From the NCBI GenBank assembly GCA_039808985.1, contig JBDHUC010000015.1, positions 1 through 49,989 of the forward strand: a DNA stretch of 49,989 nucleotides, in the 5' to 3' direction. The translations under genes and the position numbers were made by a program. Below the pieces are notes generated by a model. The model saw only the letters and a list, made by a program, of their open reading frames with translations. It ran no database searches and was not told the DNA's origin. This document shows positions 24,288 through 32,884 of this stretch, one piece after another; the first letter of the stretch is position 1, and each line of letters starts with the position of its first letter. The stretch comes from SXRF01 sp039808985 (GTDB lineage: Bacteria; Pseudomonadota; Alphaproteobacteria; Rickettsiales; SXRF01).

Positions 24288-25232
24288 TTACGGGATCAAT
24301 TTACTCTCAATAACATCCCAGATATTACGCTCTAGCTGAGTGCCATTTAACTGGTTAGCAGCGCGCAGTGTTGTAGGCGATGTAATATTGATTTCAGTAA
24401 GCCAGTCGCCAATAACATCAAGACCTGCAAAAATAATCCCTTTATCTTTTAGCGGTTTGCGTAATGCTTCACAAATTTCACGCTGCTTTTTGCTAAGCTC
24501 TACCTTAATTGCTTTACCGCCAACCCGCATATTCGCGCGAATATTCCCGCTTTCCGGGATGCGTCCAACCGCGCCTCCTATTTCCCCATCAATGAGTATT
24601 ATGCGCATATCCCTATCTTTGACTTCGGGCAGGAATTTCTGCGCGATTATCTGTTCTTTGCTATTTGCAAACAGCATTTCCATTAGCGCTTTGAAATTAT
24701 CATCCCCATCTTTTAAATGCAGGACCGAGCGCCCACCATAGCCATAAAGCGGCTTTATAATAATATCTTTATGCTTTGCATAAAAATCACCTATATACCT
24801 TATATCAGCGCTTATCAGGGTAGGTGGCATAAATTCTTTAATTAATGTCGGGAATAATTTTTCTGAATTATTGCGCACGCTTGCAGGATCATTGACCACC
24901 AGGGTTTTTGGCTGTAACTGTTCAAGTAAATATGTAGTGGTTATATACTCCATATTAAATGGCGGATCCTGCCTGAGCAAAACAACATCCATCGTTTTTA
25001 AATCCAGGGAAAAACTTTCGCCCAGTTCATAATAATGTTTTGGATCGTCAAAAAATTTTATTGGCTGCGCCCATGCCTTTATATCCCCATCAAGGTAACT
25101 AAGCTTGTCAGGTGTATAATAAAAAACTTCATGCCCGCGCCTTATGGCCTCAATCCCCAACAGCAACGTAGAATCACCACGCGGGTTTATGGATTCAATC
25201 GCATCCATCTGTATGGCAACACGGAGTTTCAT
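24288..25232 (-). CDS. gshB: Glutathione synthetase
   Basis: ATP-dependent ligase joining gamma-glutamylcysteine and glycine; 314 residues, the usual length. The N-terminus (VAIQMDAIESINPRGDST) matches GshB. VVLLRQDPPFNMEYI, VNDPASVRNNSEKL, PLYGYGGRSV and DRDMRIILIDGEIGGAVGR are hallmark segments of the N-domain and ATP-grasp fold. LTEINITSPTTLR lies near the end. It is the last gene of the hemE-to-gshB operon, 6 bases after dolP. Confidence 0.96.
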   Translation of the reverse strand: MKLRVAIQMDAIESINPRGDSTLLLGIEAIRRGHEVFYYTPDKLSYLDGDIKAWAQPIKFFDDPKHYYELGESFSLDLKTMDVVLLRQDPPFNMEYITTTYLLEQLQPKTLVVNDPASVRNNSEKLFPTLIKEFMPPTLISADIRYIGDFYAKHKDIIIKPLYGYGGRSVLHLKDGDDNFKALMEMLFANSKEQIIAQKFLPEVKDRDMRIILIDGEIGGAVGRIPESGNIRANMRVGGKAIKVELSKKQREICEALRKPLKDKGIIFAGLDVIGDWLTEINITSPTTLRAANQLNGTQLERNIWDVIESKLIP

Positions 25233-25238
25233 AGCATC

Positions 25239-25841
25239 CTAATTCGGCAAATAACCCCGGCGCGGGTCATCTTTAAGCCGCACATAGCTGACCACGCGCT
25301 GAACATAATTGGTTGCGCTGGCAACATTAGTTGCGCGGTTAAGCTCTTCCTGGTTCTGGGCAATACCCATAAGATATACAACCTGGTTCACGGTAATTAC
25401 CGAGTAATTTATATTATGTATATCCTTGCCAAACAGCAGGCGGGTGCGCACCTGGGTGCTTATCCAGACGTCTTTTGCATAATTCCAGAAACCGGATTTA
25501 TCATTTATCTGCACCTCGTTCATTACTTCCTTCACGCCGTAAACCTGCCATGCAAGCTTTACCGCTTCAATCTGTGAATCAGGCTTGTCAACATTACCGG
25601 TTAAAAGCACACGCCCTTCAACTACCTTTATTTCAACATTGGCAAGCAGGTCTTTGTAATCCTGCTGGGCATAGAGGTTTTTTATTTTAATAACGATAGC
25701 GGCATCATCAATTGCGTTACCTACAGATCGTTCCTGCGCGGCAACTACAGCGGTTTCGGTAGCGCCTCCTAAAACCAGGGGAACGCACCCGGAAACACTT
25801 ATCGCACCCAATATGTAGACACTAAGTTTAATAGCACGCAT
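25239..25841 (-). CDS. BON-domain outer-membrane lipoprotein, DolP (YraP)-like
   Basis: 200 residues. The signal peptide ends in a lipobox (AISVSGC, lipidated Cys near 19). Two BON domains follow: about 45-115 (VEIKVVEGRVLLTGNV) and 120-190 (YSVITVNQVVYLMGIAQNQEEL). This layout matches DolP, which helps keep the outer membrane intact. Its place immediately after yraN, with no gap, repeats the yraN-yraP neighbourhood known from gammaproteobacteria and supports the call. Confidence 0.85.
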   Translation of the reverse strand: MRAIKLSVYILGAISVSGCVPLVLGGATETAVVAAQERSVGNAIDDAAIVIKIKNLYAQQDYKDLLANVEIKVVEGRVLLTGNVDKPDSQIEAVKLAWQVYGVKEVMNEVQINDKSGFWNYAKDVWISTQVRTRLLFGKDIHNINYSVITVNQVVYLMGIAQNQEELNRATNVASATNYVQRVVSYVRLKDDPRRGYLPN

Positions 25842-26237
25842 TCACACTCTCCATGCATCTTTTATATGTTTAGGCAGCCGCATCGGTATAACCAGTATAG
25901 CATCGAAGCGTATATTATGTTCACTGGCCATATTAAGTCCAGCTATTTTACCGCTACCTCCAATAAGCCAATTTGTAGCTGATAAAATTTTCTTCTGTTT
26001 CCATGGAGTAATACTATAGGCGCAACTTGAAAAATCCTTGCGTGCTTTGACCTCAATTATCGCAAGGGTATTTCCTTTTTTAGCAATTATATCTATTTCA
26101 CCCTTGGGGTTCCTGTAACGGCGCGAAATTATCCTGTAGCCTTTCATTATCAAAAAAACCGCCGCCAGCTTTTCAGCAGTTACCCCAAAATCATAAGCCT
26201 TCCTTTTTTTGGCCTTTCTTTTTTGGGTATTTGCCAT
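25842..26237 (-). CDS. YraN-family nuclease-fold protein
   Basis: 131 residues. It starts with a strongly basic tail (QKRKAKKRKAYDFG). The restriction-endonuclease-like core has GEIDIIAKKGNTLAIIEVKAR, i.e. the Asp and Glu-x-Lys metal-site pattern of the PD-(D/E)xK fold. The typical YraN pattern RNYRNPKGEIDI reads RRYRNPKGEIDI here. Its biological role is poorly known. It lies between hemJ (23 bases) and dolP (no gap). Confidence 0.9.
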   Translation of the reverse strand: MANTQKRKAKKRKAYDFGVTAEKLAAVFLIMKGYRIISRRYRNPKGEIDIIAKKGNTLAIIEVKARKDFSSCAYSITPWKQKKILSATNWLIGGSGKIAGLNMASEHNIRFDAILVIPMRLPKHIKDAWRV

Positions 26238-26260
26238 AATTTTATATTATTATTTAAAAC

Positions 26261-26704
26261 TTAAAATGGCCTTACAACTACAAGTATAACTATTCCTATC
26301 AATAAAGCCGTCGGGACTTCATTCAGTATCCGGTAATATTTTGCGGATTTAGTATTTGTATCATTTGCAAACTGCCTGCGCGCGCGCGCCATGGCCGCAT
26401 GCGCAAGCTGCATCAAAATAACCAGCACAAGCTTGTAATGCATCCATTTGCCATTTGCCGGGTCAAGGGCATGGGTATAAAACAGCAGCCACAGCCCTGC
26501 GGCCCATGTTACAAGCATAGCCGGATTTATAATAAAACGCAGAAGCCTGCGCTCCATAATTTTAAATAGCTCCGAAGCCTCGCTGCCAATTTTTACCTGC
26601 GTATGATAGACAAACAGGCGCGGCAGATATAACATCCCGCACATCCATGCAATAACAGCAATAATATGCAATGATTTTATCCACGGATATAAATCTCCAT
26701 TCAT
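26261..26704 (-). CDS. hemJ: Protoporphyrinogen IX oxidase HemJ
   Basis: Membrane enzyme oxidising protoporphyrinogen IX to protoporphyrin IX; 147 residues from the ATG at 26704. That start overlaps the hemH stop as ATGA; a longer in-frame version starting inside hemH does not fit the family N-terminus. Four hydrophobic helices are seen. The conserved histidine and arginine are in LYPWIKSLHIIAVIAWMCG and LPRLFVYH. HemJ is the common oxidase type in alphaproteobacteria, and its place right after hemH makes the last two haem steps one translation unit. Confidence 0.92.
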   Translation of the reverse strand: MNGDLYPWIKSLHIIAVIAWMCGMLYLPRLFVYHTQVKIGSEASELFKIMERRLLRFIINPAMLVTWAAGLWLLFYTHALDPANGKWMHYKLVLVILMQLAHAAMARARRQFANDTNTKSAKYYRILNEVPTALLIGIVILVVVRPF

Positions 26705-27753
26705 GCTGCTTTTTTTCCTTCCTCGGAATAAGGGCATTGCCCCATAATTTTTGGACAGAAACGTTCATTTTTAAAAGAACATACGCTTCCTTCCTTAGAG
26801 TTTATACATAAATCAGCAAGTGCATCTATGAACATTGGCTCTGTACCAAGCGCAGGAACACGTACATAGCCCGTAACCCCGCTTTTTTCTGCAAGGCTGC
26901 GATATATTATATCAAGTTCTACCAGTGTTTCTGAATGTTCTGAAACAAACGATACAGGAACTATAAGGACAGGTATTTTTTCGCTTCCCGCCCGTTTAAT
27001 CTCATGCTCTGTAGAAGGAGATGTCCATTTTAAAGCCCCGACACGGCTCTGGTAGCAAATACTGTAATCAAATCCTTCAATAGCCAGAATCTGTATTATA
27101 ATCGCCACCGTTTTTTCTATCTGCCAGCAATACGGATCGCCTTTTTCAATTATTTTTTCAGGAAGCCCATGCGCAGAAAAAAGAACTCTCGGTTTCCCAT
27201 TTTCCGAAGCTTTCCAATAGGCATCCTTTATCAACTTCGCATGGGCGGTAATAAACCCAAGATCGGCAGGATAGCAGCATATTTTAGTTGTCGGTATATC
27301 CATTCCTATTTTATCTGCCGAGGCTTTCCAATCAGCAAAAGAAGAGGCTGTCGTTGTTGTCGAATATTGCGGGTAAAGGGGAAGAAGTATGATGTGATCC
27401 GGCGAATAATTACGCACGTTTTTTACTACCGTATCACTCATTGGATGCCAGTAACGCATAGATACAAAAACTTTATATTCAGAATCTTTATTTCTTGAAA
27501 GCCTTTCTTCAAGGGCTTTTGCCTGTATATTAGTAAGCTCAAGTATTGGCGATTTTCCACCAATTTTATTGTAAATCCCCTGCGCCTTTATCGACCTCTT
27601 AGCCGAAATAAATTTAGCTAATATCCACCGCCACGGATTTTTTAAATCAATAATAGCCGGATCATAAAACAGGTTAAACAAAAACGGTTTTATCGCTTTT
27701 ATTTCATCCGGCCCACCTAAGTTAAATAGTATTACAGCGGTCTTTTTGGTCAT
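26701..27753 (-). CDS. hemH: Ferrochelatase with C-terminal cysteines
   Basis: Inserts iron into protoporphyrin IX; 350 residues. It begins TAVILFNLGGPDEIKAI. Active-site His195 is in LFSAHGLPEKI, and the conserved acidic pair lies in FVSEHSETLVELDIIY near 268-283. Four cysteines cluster at the end (316, 325, 333, 340), consistent with the [2Fe-2S] cluster known in some alphaproteobacterial ferrochelatases; that is an inference. It is preceded by hemE (16-base gap) and overlaps hemJ. Confidence 0.95.
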   Translation of the reverse strand: MTKKTAVILFNLGGPDEIKAIKPFLFNLFYDPAIIDLKNPWRWILAKFISAKRSIKAQGIYNKIGGKSPILELTNIQAKALEERLSRNKDSEYKVFVSMRYWHPMSDTVVKNVRNYSPDHIILLPLYPQYSTTTTASSFADWKASADKIGMDIPTTKICCYPADLGFITAHAKLIKDAYWKASENGKPRVLFSAHGLPEKIIEKGDPYCWQIEKTVAIIIQILAIEGFDYSICYQSRVGALKWTSPSTEHEIKRAGSEKIPVLIVPVSFVSEHSETLVELDIIYRSLAEKSGVTGYVRVPALGTEPMFIDALADLCINSKEGSVCSFKNERFCPKIMGQCPYSEEGKKAA

Positions 27754-27769
27754 TTCATTCAGGCAAAAA

Positions 27770-28798
27770 TCAAGAATTGTTTTTAATTATATCGCATACA
27801 AACGACACATTTTCCAAAGGAGTATGCGGTAAAATACCATGCGACAGATTAAAGACAAATGGTTTATCGCCAAGCGCAGCAATAATTTTTTTTGCCTGCT
27901 CCCCGGCTCCTTCTTTGTCCTCGGCCAGCAATACCGGATCTAGATTTCCTTGTGGAACAACATATTTTTGCAACTCATTTTTTGCATAATCAAGCGAAAC
28001 AGATCCATCAAAACTTACGCAATCAGCTCCGCTATCTTTTGCATAATCAATAATTTTGCTACCGCTAAGCCTTGGAAAACCTATAACCGGCACATGCGGA
28101 TATTTCTTCTTTATCGCACCAGTTATTTTTTTGCTGGGAATTATTGAATAATCTAAAAACTCCTGCTCGCTTAAAACACCTGCCCATGAATCAAACAACT
28201 GTATCGCCTGCGCCCCTGCCTCTATCTGCGCTATCGCATGCTCAGAAACAGCTTCTGTAAGAATATCAATAAGGCATGTAAAAAATTCCTTCTTGGAAAA
28301 TGCAGCTCGTCTAACCGCTGCAAAATCCCTGCTCCCTTTCCCTTCAACCATATAACACGCCAGCGTCCATGGCAGCCCGCAAAATCCAATCAAGGCTGTA
28401 TCATCAGAAAGTGATTTCCTGGTAAGCTTTATGGCCTCATAAACCGGGATTAATTTCTCATTAAAATTATTCCTGTTTAATTTTGAAATATCTAAAACCG
28501 GCTCCAACACCGGACCGGTTCCTTCAATAAAATCTACTTCGGCGCCAAGCGCATCAGGAATTACCAGTATATCTGAAAATATTATAGCGGCACTCATCCC
28601 ATAGCGAGTAATAGGCTGCAAAGTAACTTCACATGCTGCTTCCGGTGTGTAACAAAATTCCAAAAAATTCCTGAAATTTTTTCTCACATTTCTGTATTCC
28701 GGTAAATACCTTCCTGCCTGGCGCATAAACCAGAAAGGTATTTTTCCTGAATGGACATTATTCAAACTCGACAAAAAAATATTACTCTTATTAATCAT
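27770..28798 (-). CDS. hemE: Uroporphyrinogen decarboxylase
   Basis: Decarboxylates uroporphyrinogen III to coproporphyrinogen III; 342 residues from the ATG at 28798. The open frame reaches a TTG further upstream, but those residues (ITTTTLKK) are not family-like. The active-site arginine motif is PFWFMRQAGRYLPEYR. ALIGFCGLPWTLACYMVEG, FDSWAGVLS and NLSHGILPHTPLENV are also conserved. It is the first gene of the haem-glutathione operon that leads away from the candidate origin; hemE flanks the origin in Caulobacter. Confidence 0.96.
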   Translation of the reverse strand: MINKSNIFLSSLNNVHSGKIPFWFMRQAGRYLPEYRNVRKNFRNFLEFCYTPEAACEVTLQPITRYGMSAAIIFSDILVIPDALGAEVDFIEGTGPVLEPVLDISKLNRNNFNEKLIPVYEAIKLTRKSLSDDTALIGFCGLPWTLACYMVEGKGSRDFAAVRRAAFSKKEFFTCLIDILTEAVSEHAIAQIEAGAQAIQLFDSWAGVLSEQEFLDYSIIPSKKITGAIKKKYPHVPVIGFPRLSGSKIIDYAKDSGADCVSFDGSVSLDYAKNELQKYVVPQGNLDPVLLAEDKEGAGEQAKKIIAALGDKPFVFNLSHGILPHTPLENVSFVCDIIKNNS

Positions 28799-29145
28799 AA
28801 ATATTATATTCTTTTTTAAGGTAGTAGTAGTTATCAAAGATTTTACGGGGATTATTTTTTATATACATTACTATCCACAAAATACACTATTAGCAATTTT
28901 TCTGGATAAATAATTGATAATAGTAATAAGTTATTCAATATACTAAAATAATAGAAATAATAAATTTACAAAAACCTGTGTATAACTATTATTATACATG
29001 TATTTAATAACGTATATGCCATGATATTCACATGTGTATAAAAACAGTAGTATGATGTACCAAAATCGGGATAAAATGCTGTCCATTAATCTACACATGA
29101 AAAACACATAAATTATCCACAGAGTTATAAGACAGAGTTATAAGA
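28799..29145. other. Candidate chromosomal replication origin (oriC)
   Basis: A 347-base AT-rich gap between divergent hemE and ppsR. It contains DnaA-box matches to TTATNCACA: 28871-28879 (CTATCCACA, one mismatch), 28977-28985 and 29033-29041 (both TGTGTATAA, i.e. TTATACACA on the minus strand) and 29113-29121 (TTATCCACA, perfect). A 14-base sequence starting ACAGAGTTATAAG is repeated at 29119-29132 and 29132-29145. The hemE / origin / ppsR-homologue order is that of the Caulobacter origin. No CtrA box pair (TTAA-N7-TTAA) was seen in it. Confidence 0.8.
29119..29145 (+). repeat. Tandem repeat at the ppsR edge of oriC
   Basis: Two copies of ACAGAGTTATAAGA, at 29119-29132 and 29132-29145, sharing one base, directly after the perfect DnaA box and ending just before the ppsR start. 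The repeated TTATAA core could be a weak DnaA or unwinding element. Confidence 0.6.
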
Positions 29146-29973
29146 ATGAAAAAATTTAATTTACACCTGGTTTCAGATTCAACAGGCGAAACAGTAGGTA
29201 GTGTTGCCCGTGCGGCGTTAGTGCAATTTGATGATGTTGATGCTGAAGAATTCAGTTGGACATTGATTCGCAGTAAAGCGCAGGTAGAAAAAGTCCTTGA
29301 AGAGATCAGGAAAAATCAGGGAGTGGTTATGTATACACTTGCCGATCACAATCTGCGCGACATGCTTAAAATAGAATGTAATAAACTAAGGCTTCCCTGC
29401 ATAGAAGTATTATCCGGCGTTGTTAATGAACTGTCTAATTACCTTGGTGTTGAAAGCCATGCGCAGGCCGGAAAACAATATGAACTGAACGAAGAATATT
29501 TCACCAGAATGGATGCAATAAACTACGCTCTGGCGCATGATGACGGGCAGGCGCATTGGGAAATGGGCGAAGCAGATATAATAATACTTGGTGTATCACG
29601 CACCTCTAAATCTCCAACCTGCATGTATCTTGCATATAAAGGTTATAAGGCAGCTAACATACCACTGGTGCTTGATTGCCCGCTGCCGCAAGGCTTGGAA
29701 GAACTTAAAAAACCACTTATAATTGGGCTTACTATTAATCCTGAACGTTTGCAGCAGATACGAAAAACCCGCCTGCAATCACTTAGCCAGGAAGGGGAAA
29801 CAAATTATATTGATATGGAATATATGCAGCAGGAAATAGCGCAGTCGCGCAAACTGTTTTCCAAGAACCGCTGGCCGGTAATTGATGTTACGAAACGATC
29901 TGTTGAAGAAACAGCAGCAACTATAGTTCAATATTTAAAAAAGCATCAGGAAAAACTGGAAGGTGCCAGTTGA
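29146..29973 (+). CDS. ppsR: Pyruvate phosphate dikinase regulatory kinase/phosphatase (DUF299)
   Basis: Bifunctional ADP-dependent kinase and phosphate-dependent phosphatase controlling pyruvate, phosphate dikinase or PEP synthase; 275 residues. It begins LHLVSDSTGETVGSVARAAL, the family signature. The nucleotide-binding GVSRTSKSPT is at 149-158. GLTINPERLQQIRKTRL and the C-terminal DVTKRSVEETA are also conserved. It is the first gene to the right of the candidate origin, as in other alphaproteobacteria. It overlaps the aroE start. Confidence 0.94.
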   Translation: MKKFNLHLVSDSTGETVGSVARAALVQFDDVDAEEFSWTLIRSKAQVEKVLEEIRKNQGVVMYTLADHNLRDMLKIECNKLRLPCIEVLSGVVNELSNYLGVESHAQAGKQYELNEEYFTRMDAINYALAHDDGQAHWEMGEADIIILGVSRTSKSPTCMYLAYKGYKAANIPLVLDCPLPQGLEELKKPLIIGLTINPERLQQIRKTRLQSLSQEGETNYIDMEYMQQEIAQSRKLFSKNRWPVIDVTKRSVEETAATIVQYLKKHQEKLEGAS

Positions 29974-30797
29974 GCGCTATATTAAAAGCTGGAGTTGTCG
30001 GATGGCCGGTTTCGCATAGCCTTTCACCGAGGCTTCATAATTTCTGGCTTGAGAAATATAATATTGGCGGGGAATATAAAGCATATCCGGTAGAGCCGAA
30101 AAACCTGACAGAATTTATTTTTTCAATACGCGGCGATAATAATTTTCGCGGCGTGAACCTGACCATTCCCCACAAGGAAGCAGTAATTGATTTTCTGGAT
30201 TATGTAGACGGTACCGCAAAAAATATAGGAGCAGTAAATACCATAATAAATAAAGATGGGAAATTGCGCGGTACTAATACTGATGCTTATGGTTTTGCAG
30301 AAAATATAAAGCCATATATTACGGGAAATAAAAAAGCGGTAGTGCTTGGGGCGGGTGGCGCTGCGAGGGCAGTTTGTTTTGCTCTTGGTGAATTATGTTT
30401 TGAACAGATTGTAATATCTAATAGGACTCTTGACCGGGCAAAAAATTTATCATCTGTTATCAACAGTCCATCATCAATAGCTGACTGGGAAAGCCGCAGC
30501 GAAATATTGCAAGGGGCTGACCTGCTGGTAAATACCACCAGCCTTGGCATGAAAGGAAAAGAAGAGCTTAATATAGATCTGTTCTTGTTACCAAAAACCG
30601 CACTGGTTACAGATATAGTTTATTCGCCACTCCTAACGCCGTTACTCGCGCAGGCACAGGATCGTGGTAACCCAGTTACTGATGGTTTAGGGATGTTGCT
30701 GCATCAGGCTGTCCCTGCGTTTGAGGCTTGGTTTGGAGTAAGGCCGGAAGTGAATGAAGAATTACGCAAACATGTTTTATGCGGGATTGCGCAATGA
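29970..30797 (+). CDS. aroE: Shikimate dehydrogenase
   Basis: Reduces 3-dehydroshikimate to shikimate with NADPH; 275 residues. The substrate site shows in SHSLSPRLHNFWL and in NLTIPHKEAV with the catalytic lysine. The nucleotide-binding loop is VLGAGGAARAV, then NRTLDRA. GLGMLLHQAVPAFEAWFG lies near the end. The start is a TTG at 29970 that overlaps the ppsR stop (TTGA). No good ATG is near, and the residues right after this TTG fit the family. Confidence 0.94.
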   Translation: MSAILKAGVVGWPVSHSLSPRLHNFWLEKYNIGGEYKAYPVEPKNLTEFIFSIRGDNNFRGVNLTIPHKEAVIDFLDYVDGTAKNIGAVNTIINKDGKLRGTNTDAYGFAENIKPYITGNKKAVVLGAGGAARAVCFALGELCFEQIVISNRTLDRAKNLSSVINSPSSIADWESRSEILQGADLLVNTTSLGMKGKEELNIDLFLLPKTALVTDIVYSPLLTPLLAQAQDRGNPVTDGLGMLLHQAVPAFEAWFGVRPEVNEELRKHVLCGIAQ

Positions 30798-31375
30798 TCA
30801 TAATCGGGCTTACAGGCAGCATCGGAATGGGGAAAAGTACAATTGCTGGCCAGTTTGCGAGCCTTGGCGCTAAAATTTGCAGCGCTGATTCCTGTGTTCA
30901 TAAACTGCTTGGGAAAAATGGTGCGGCAGTTGGCATAATCAGTAAAAATTTTCCAGATGCGGTAAAATCAGGAATTGTTGACCGGAAAATCCTGGGGCAG
31001 ATAGTTTTTTTGGATAAGGAAAAGCTGAAATTACTGGAAAATATACTGCATCCGCTGGTTCAGGAAATGGAAAATGAGTTTATAAGCCGGGCGCGCCGCT
31101 TAGGAGCTAAACTGGTTGTGCTGGATATACCGCTGTTGTTTGAAACGGCGGGTGAAAACCGTGTGGATTACACGGTTGTAGTGACGGCGCCTTATTTTAT
31201 CCAGCGGCAGAGGGTAATGGCGCGCAGTGGTATGACCGCAGAAAAATTCGAGAGGATAATCGCAAGCCAGATGCAGGACATGGAAAAGCGCAACCGGGCA
31301 GATTTTGTAATTCCCACCGGGCTTGGAAAGGCCTATAGTTTTAAAATGTTGAAACAACTGGTCATCAATTTATGA
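30794..31375 (+). CDS. coaE: Dephospho-CoA kinase
   Basis: Final step of coenzyme A synthesis; 193 residues. The P-loop is GLTGSIGMGKST near residues 5-16, then ADSCVHKLL, and LVVLDIPLLFETAGEN in the CoA domain, followed by RQRVMARSGMTAE. The start at 30794 overlaps the aroE stop (ATGA); a slightly longer in-frame start at 30779 is less likely. It overlaps dnaQ by 4 bases. Confidence 0.95.
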   Translation: MIIIGLTGSIGMGKSTIAGQFASLGAKICSADSCVHKLLGKNGAAVGIISKNFPDAVKSGIVDRKILGQIVFLDKEKLKLLENILHPLVQEMENEFISRARRLGAKLVVLDIPLLFETAGENRVDYTVVVTAPYFIQRQRVMARSGMTAEKFERIIASQMQDMEKRNRADFVIPTGLGKAYSFKMLKQLVINL

Positions 31376-32061
31376 AACGCGAGATTGTACTTGATACTGA
31401 AACCACCGGGCTTGACCCTTTTTCTGGACATCGTATCGTCGAAATCGGATGTGTGGAGCTGGTTGATGGGTTGCGTACCGGCGCGTCTTTCCATACCTAC
31501 CTGAACCCTGAGCGCGATATGCCGCCGGAGGCTTTCCGTGTGCATGGCCTATCCTCTGAATTTCTCTCAGGACAGCCCGTATTTTCGCAGAAGGTGGATG
31601 AATTTCTGGAATTCATAGCAGATTCAACATTGGTTATCCATAATGCCGCCTTCGATATGAAATTTATAAATTTCGAACTGGAAAAGCATGGTTTTTCAGC
31701 AGTAGCAATGGAACGGGCGGTTGATACTGTGCTGATAGCGCGCAAAAAATTCCCCGGAAGCCCTGCAAGCCTTGATGCGCTTTGTAAGCGCTTCAATATA
31801 GACCTTTCGGGCCGCACAAAGCATGGAGCTTTATTAGATGCTGAATTACTTGCTGAAGTATATTTAGATCTGTGCGGCGGCAGGCAGTCCATGTTTGCGC
31901 TGGACGCTGCAAGCAAGCAGATAGCATCAGAAAGCAATAAGGTCGCAATAGCGAAAACCTATATGGAGGCCAGGATATTCACAGTAAGTGAGCAGGAAGA
32001 AGAAGCCCACAAAGCTATGCTCTCTAAGCTTAAATCCCCATTATGGCTTGAAGAAGCATAA
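31372..32061 (+). CDS. dnaQ: DNA polymerase III epsilon subunit (proofreading exonuclease)
   Basis: 3'-5' exonuclease of the replicative polymerase, 229 residues. Exo I is VLDTETTGLDP (Asp8, Glu10) near the N-terminus, Exo II is VIHNAAFDMKFINFEL near 84-99, and Exo III is KHGALLDAELLAEVYL. The C-terminal tail is the segment that binds the polymerase alpha subunit in the family. It is the last gene of the ppsR-aroE-coaE-dnaQ unit, whose genes all overlap by 4 bases, and is followed by a non-coding stretch with a palindromic repeat. Confidence 0.95.
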   Translation: MKREIVLDTETTGLDPFSGHRIVEIGCVELVDGLRTGASFHTYLNPERDMPPEAFRVHGLSSEFLSGQPVFSQKVDEFLEFIADSTLVIHNAAFDMKFINFELEKHGFSAVAMERAVDTVLIARKKFPGSPASLDALCKRFNIDLSGRTKHGALLDAELLAEVYLDLCGGRQSMFALDAASKQIASESNKVAIAKTYMEARIFTVSEQEEEAHKAMLSKLKSPLWLEEA

Positions 32062-32115
32062 TTACAGGCAATCAGCAGTACAGGATCGATAAGAACTGCC
32101 GCCCCGCACCCGACC

Positions 32116-32191
32116 CCTGTCACCCCGCACTTGTTGCGGGGTCTGGAGCTTAGGCTTAATGCCGGATACCGCCATCCGGCGGCATGACAGG
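32116..32191. repeat. Dispersed palindromic repeat element after dnaQ
   Basis: Outer inverted repeat CCTGTCA (32116-32122) with TGACAGG (32185-32191). It encloses one hairpin CCCCGCA/TGCGGGG (32123-32129 and 32135-32141) and another GCCGGAT/ATCCGGC (32161-32167 and 32174-32180). This two-hairpin layout with the TGTCA...TGACA frame is typical of alphaproteobacterial REP-like elements. It is GC-rich compared with its surroundings. Confidence 0.8.
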
Positions 32192-32261
32192 CTGGAGAAA
32201 ATATCAAATGCAATTGCCAGGAGCTTATCATCCAGGGAAAAGCGAGAATCATTTTCTTTAC

Positions 32262-32292
32262 AAAAAAAAGGGCCTCTGTAAAGAGGCCCTTT
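32262..32292 (-). terminator. Intrinsic terminator of the OmpA-like gene
   Basis: GGGCCTCT (32270-32277) pairs with AGAGGCCC (32282-32289) around a 4-base loop, extended by A-T pairs. The run of eight A before it reads as a U-tract on the minus strand, 26 bases past the stop of the gene at 32318. Confidence 0.9.
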
Positions 32293-32317
32293 AATTTTTA
32301 ATCAGGGTAAGAAGAAA

Positions 32318-32884
32318 CTATTTCTTCATTACCAGCCTGATTTCAACGCGACGATCTTCAGCCAGGCAGTTGATCAGGTCTGCTTTAGCGAGGTTAGGAT
32401 CGCAGTTGGTAACAGGTTTAGCTTCACCGAAAGATTCAACGCTGAGCTTGCGGGTTTTGAGGCCTTTTTTAGCCAGGTAGTTTTTAACGGTTTCAGCGCG
32501 TTTAGCAGAAAGCTTTTTGTTGTAGCCATGCTTACCGATGCTGTCAGCATAACCAGCAATATCAACGGTTTCAACCTCTTTTGATTCTTTGATCAGCTTG
32601 GAAACAGTATCAAGCTTGGTTTTTTCCTTAGCGTTCAAGGTTGATTTGTTGAAATCGAAGTAAACATTGAGGAGTTCTTTATCAATAGTTGCAAGCTTTT
32701 TACCGCTGCATTCATCGCTTACTGCATCCCATTTGGTGATAACGCAATTTCCGTTAGTGCTGTGTACGATATTTTTGTTGGTATCTTTTACAACGTCTTT
32801 CACCATTTCAGCAGCGAAAACGCTGGCTGGAGAGAGCATGAGGCTGACGGTAGCAAACATGCAAGCTTTTTTAAGGGTAATCAT
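32318..32884 (-). CDS. OmpA-family peptidoglycan-binding protein
   Basis: 188 residues. A Sec signal (ACMFATVSLMLSPASVFA) is followed by a short linker with Cys and by an OmpA_C domain: VYFDFNKSTLNAKEKTKL, then VDIAGYADSIGKHGYNKKLS and RAETVKNYLAKKGL. It lacks a beta-barrel and a lipobox. It is expected to be periplasmic and to bind diaminopimelate-containing peptidoglycan. The gene has its own promoter and terminator, and the codon use looks like that of a highly expressed gene (many GTT, GCT, AAA). It is similar in size to Pal, but without the lipid anchor. Confidence 0.88.
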   Translation of the reverse strand: MITLKKACMFATVSLMLSPASVFAAEMVKDVVKDTNKNIVHSTNGNCVITKWDAVSDECSGKKLATIDKELLNVYFDFNKSTLNAKEKTKLDTVSKLIKESKEVETVDIAGYADSIGKHGYNKKLSAKRAETVKNYLAKKGLKTRKLSVESFGEAKPVTNCDPNLAKADLINCLAEDRRVEIRLVMKK

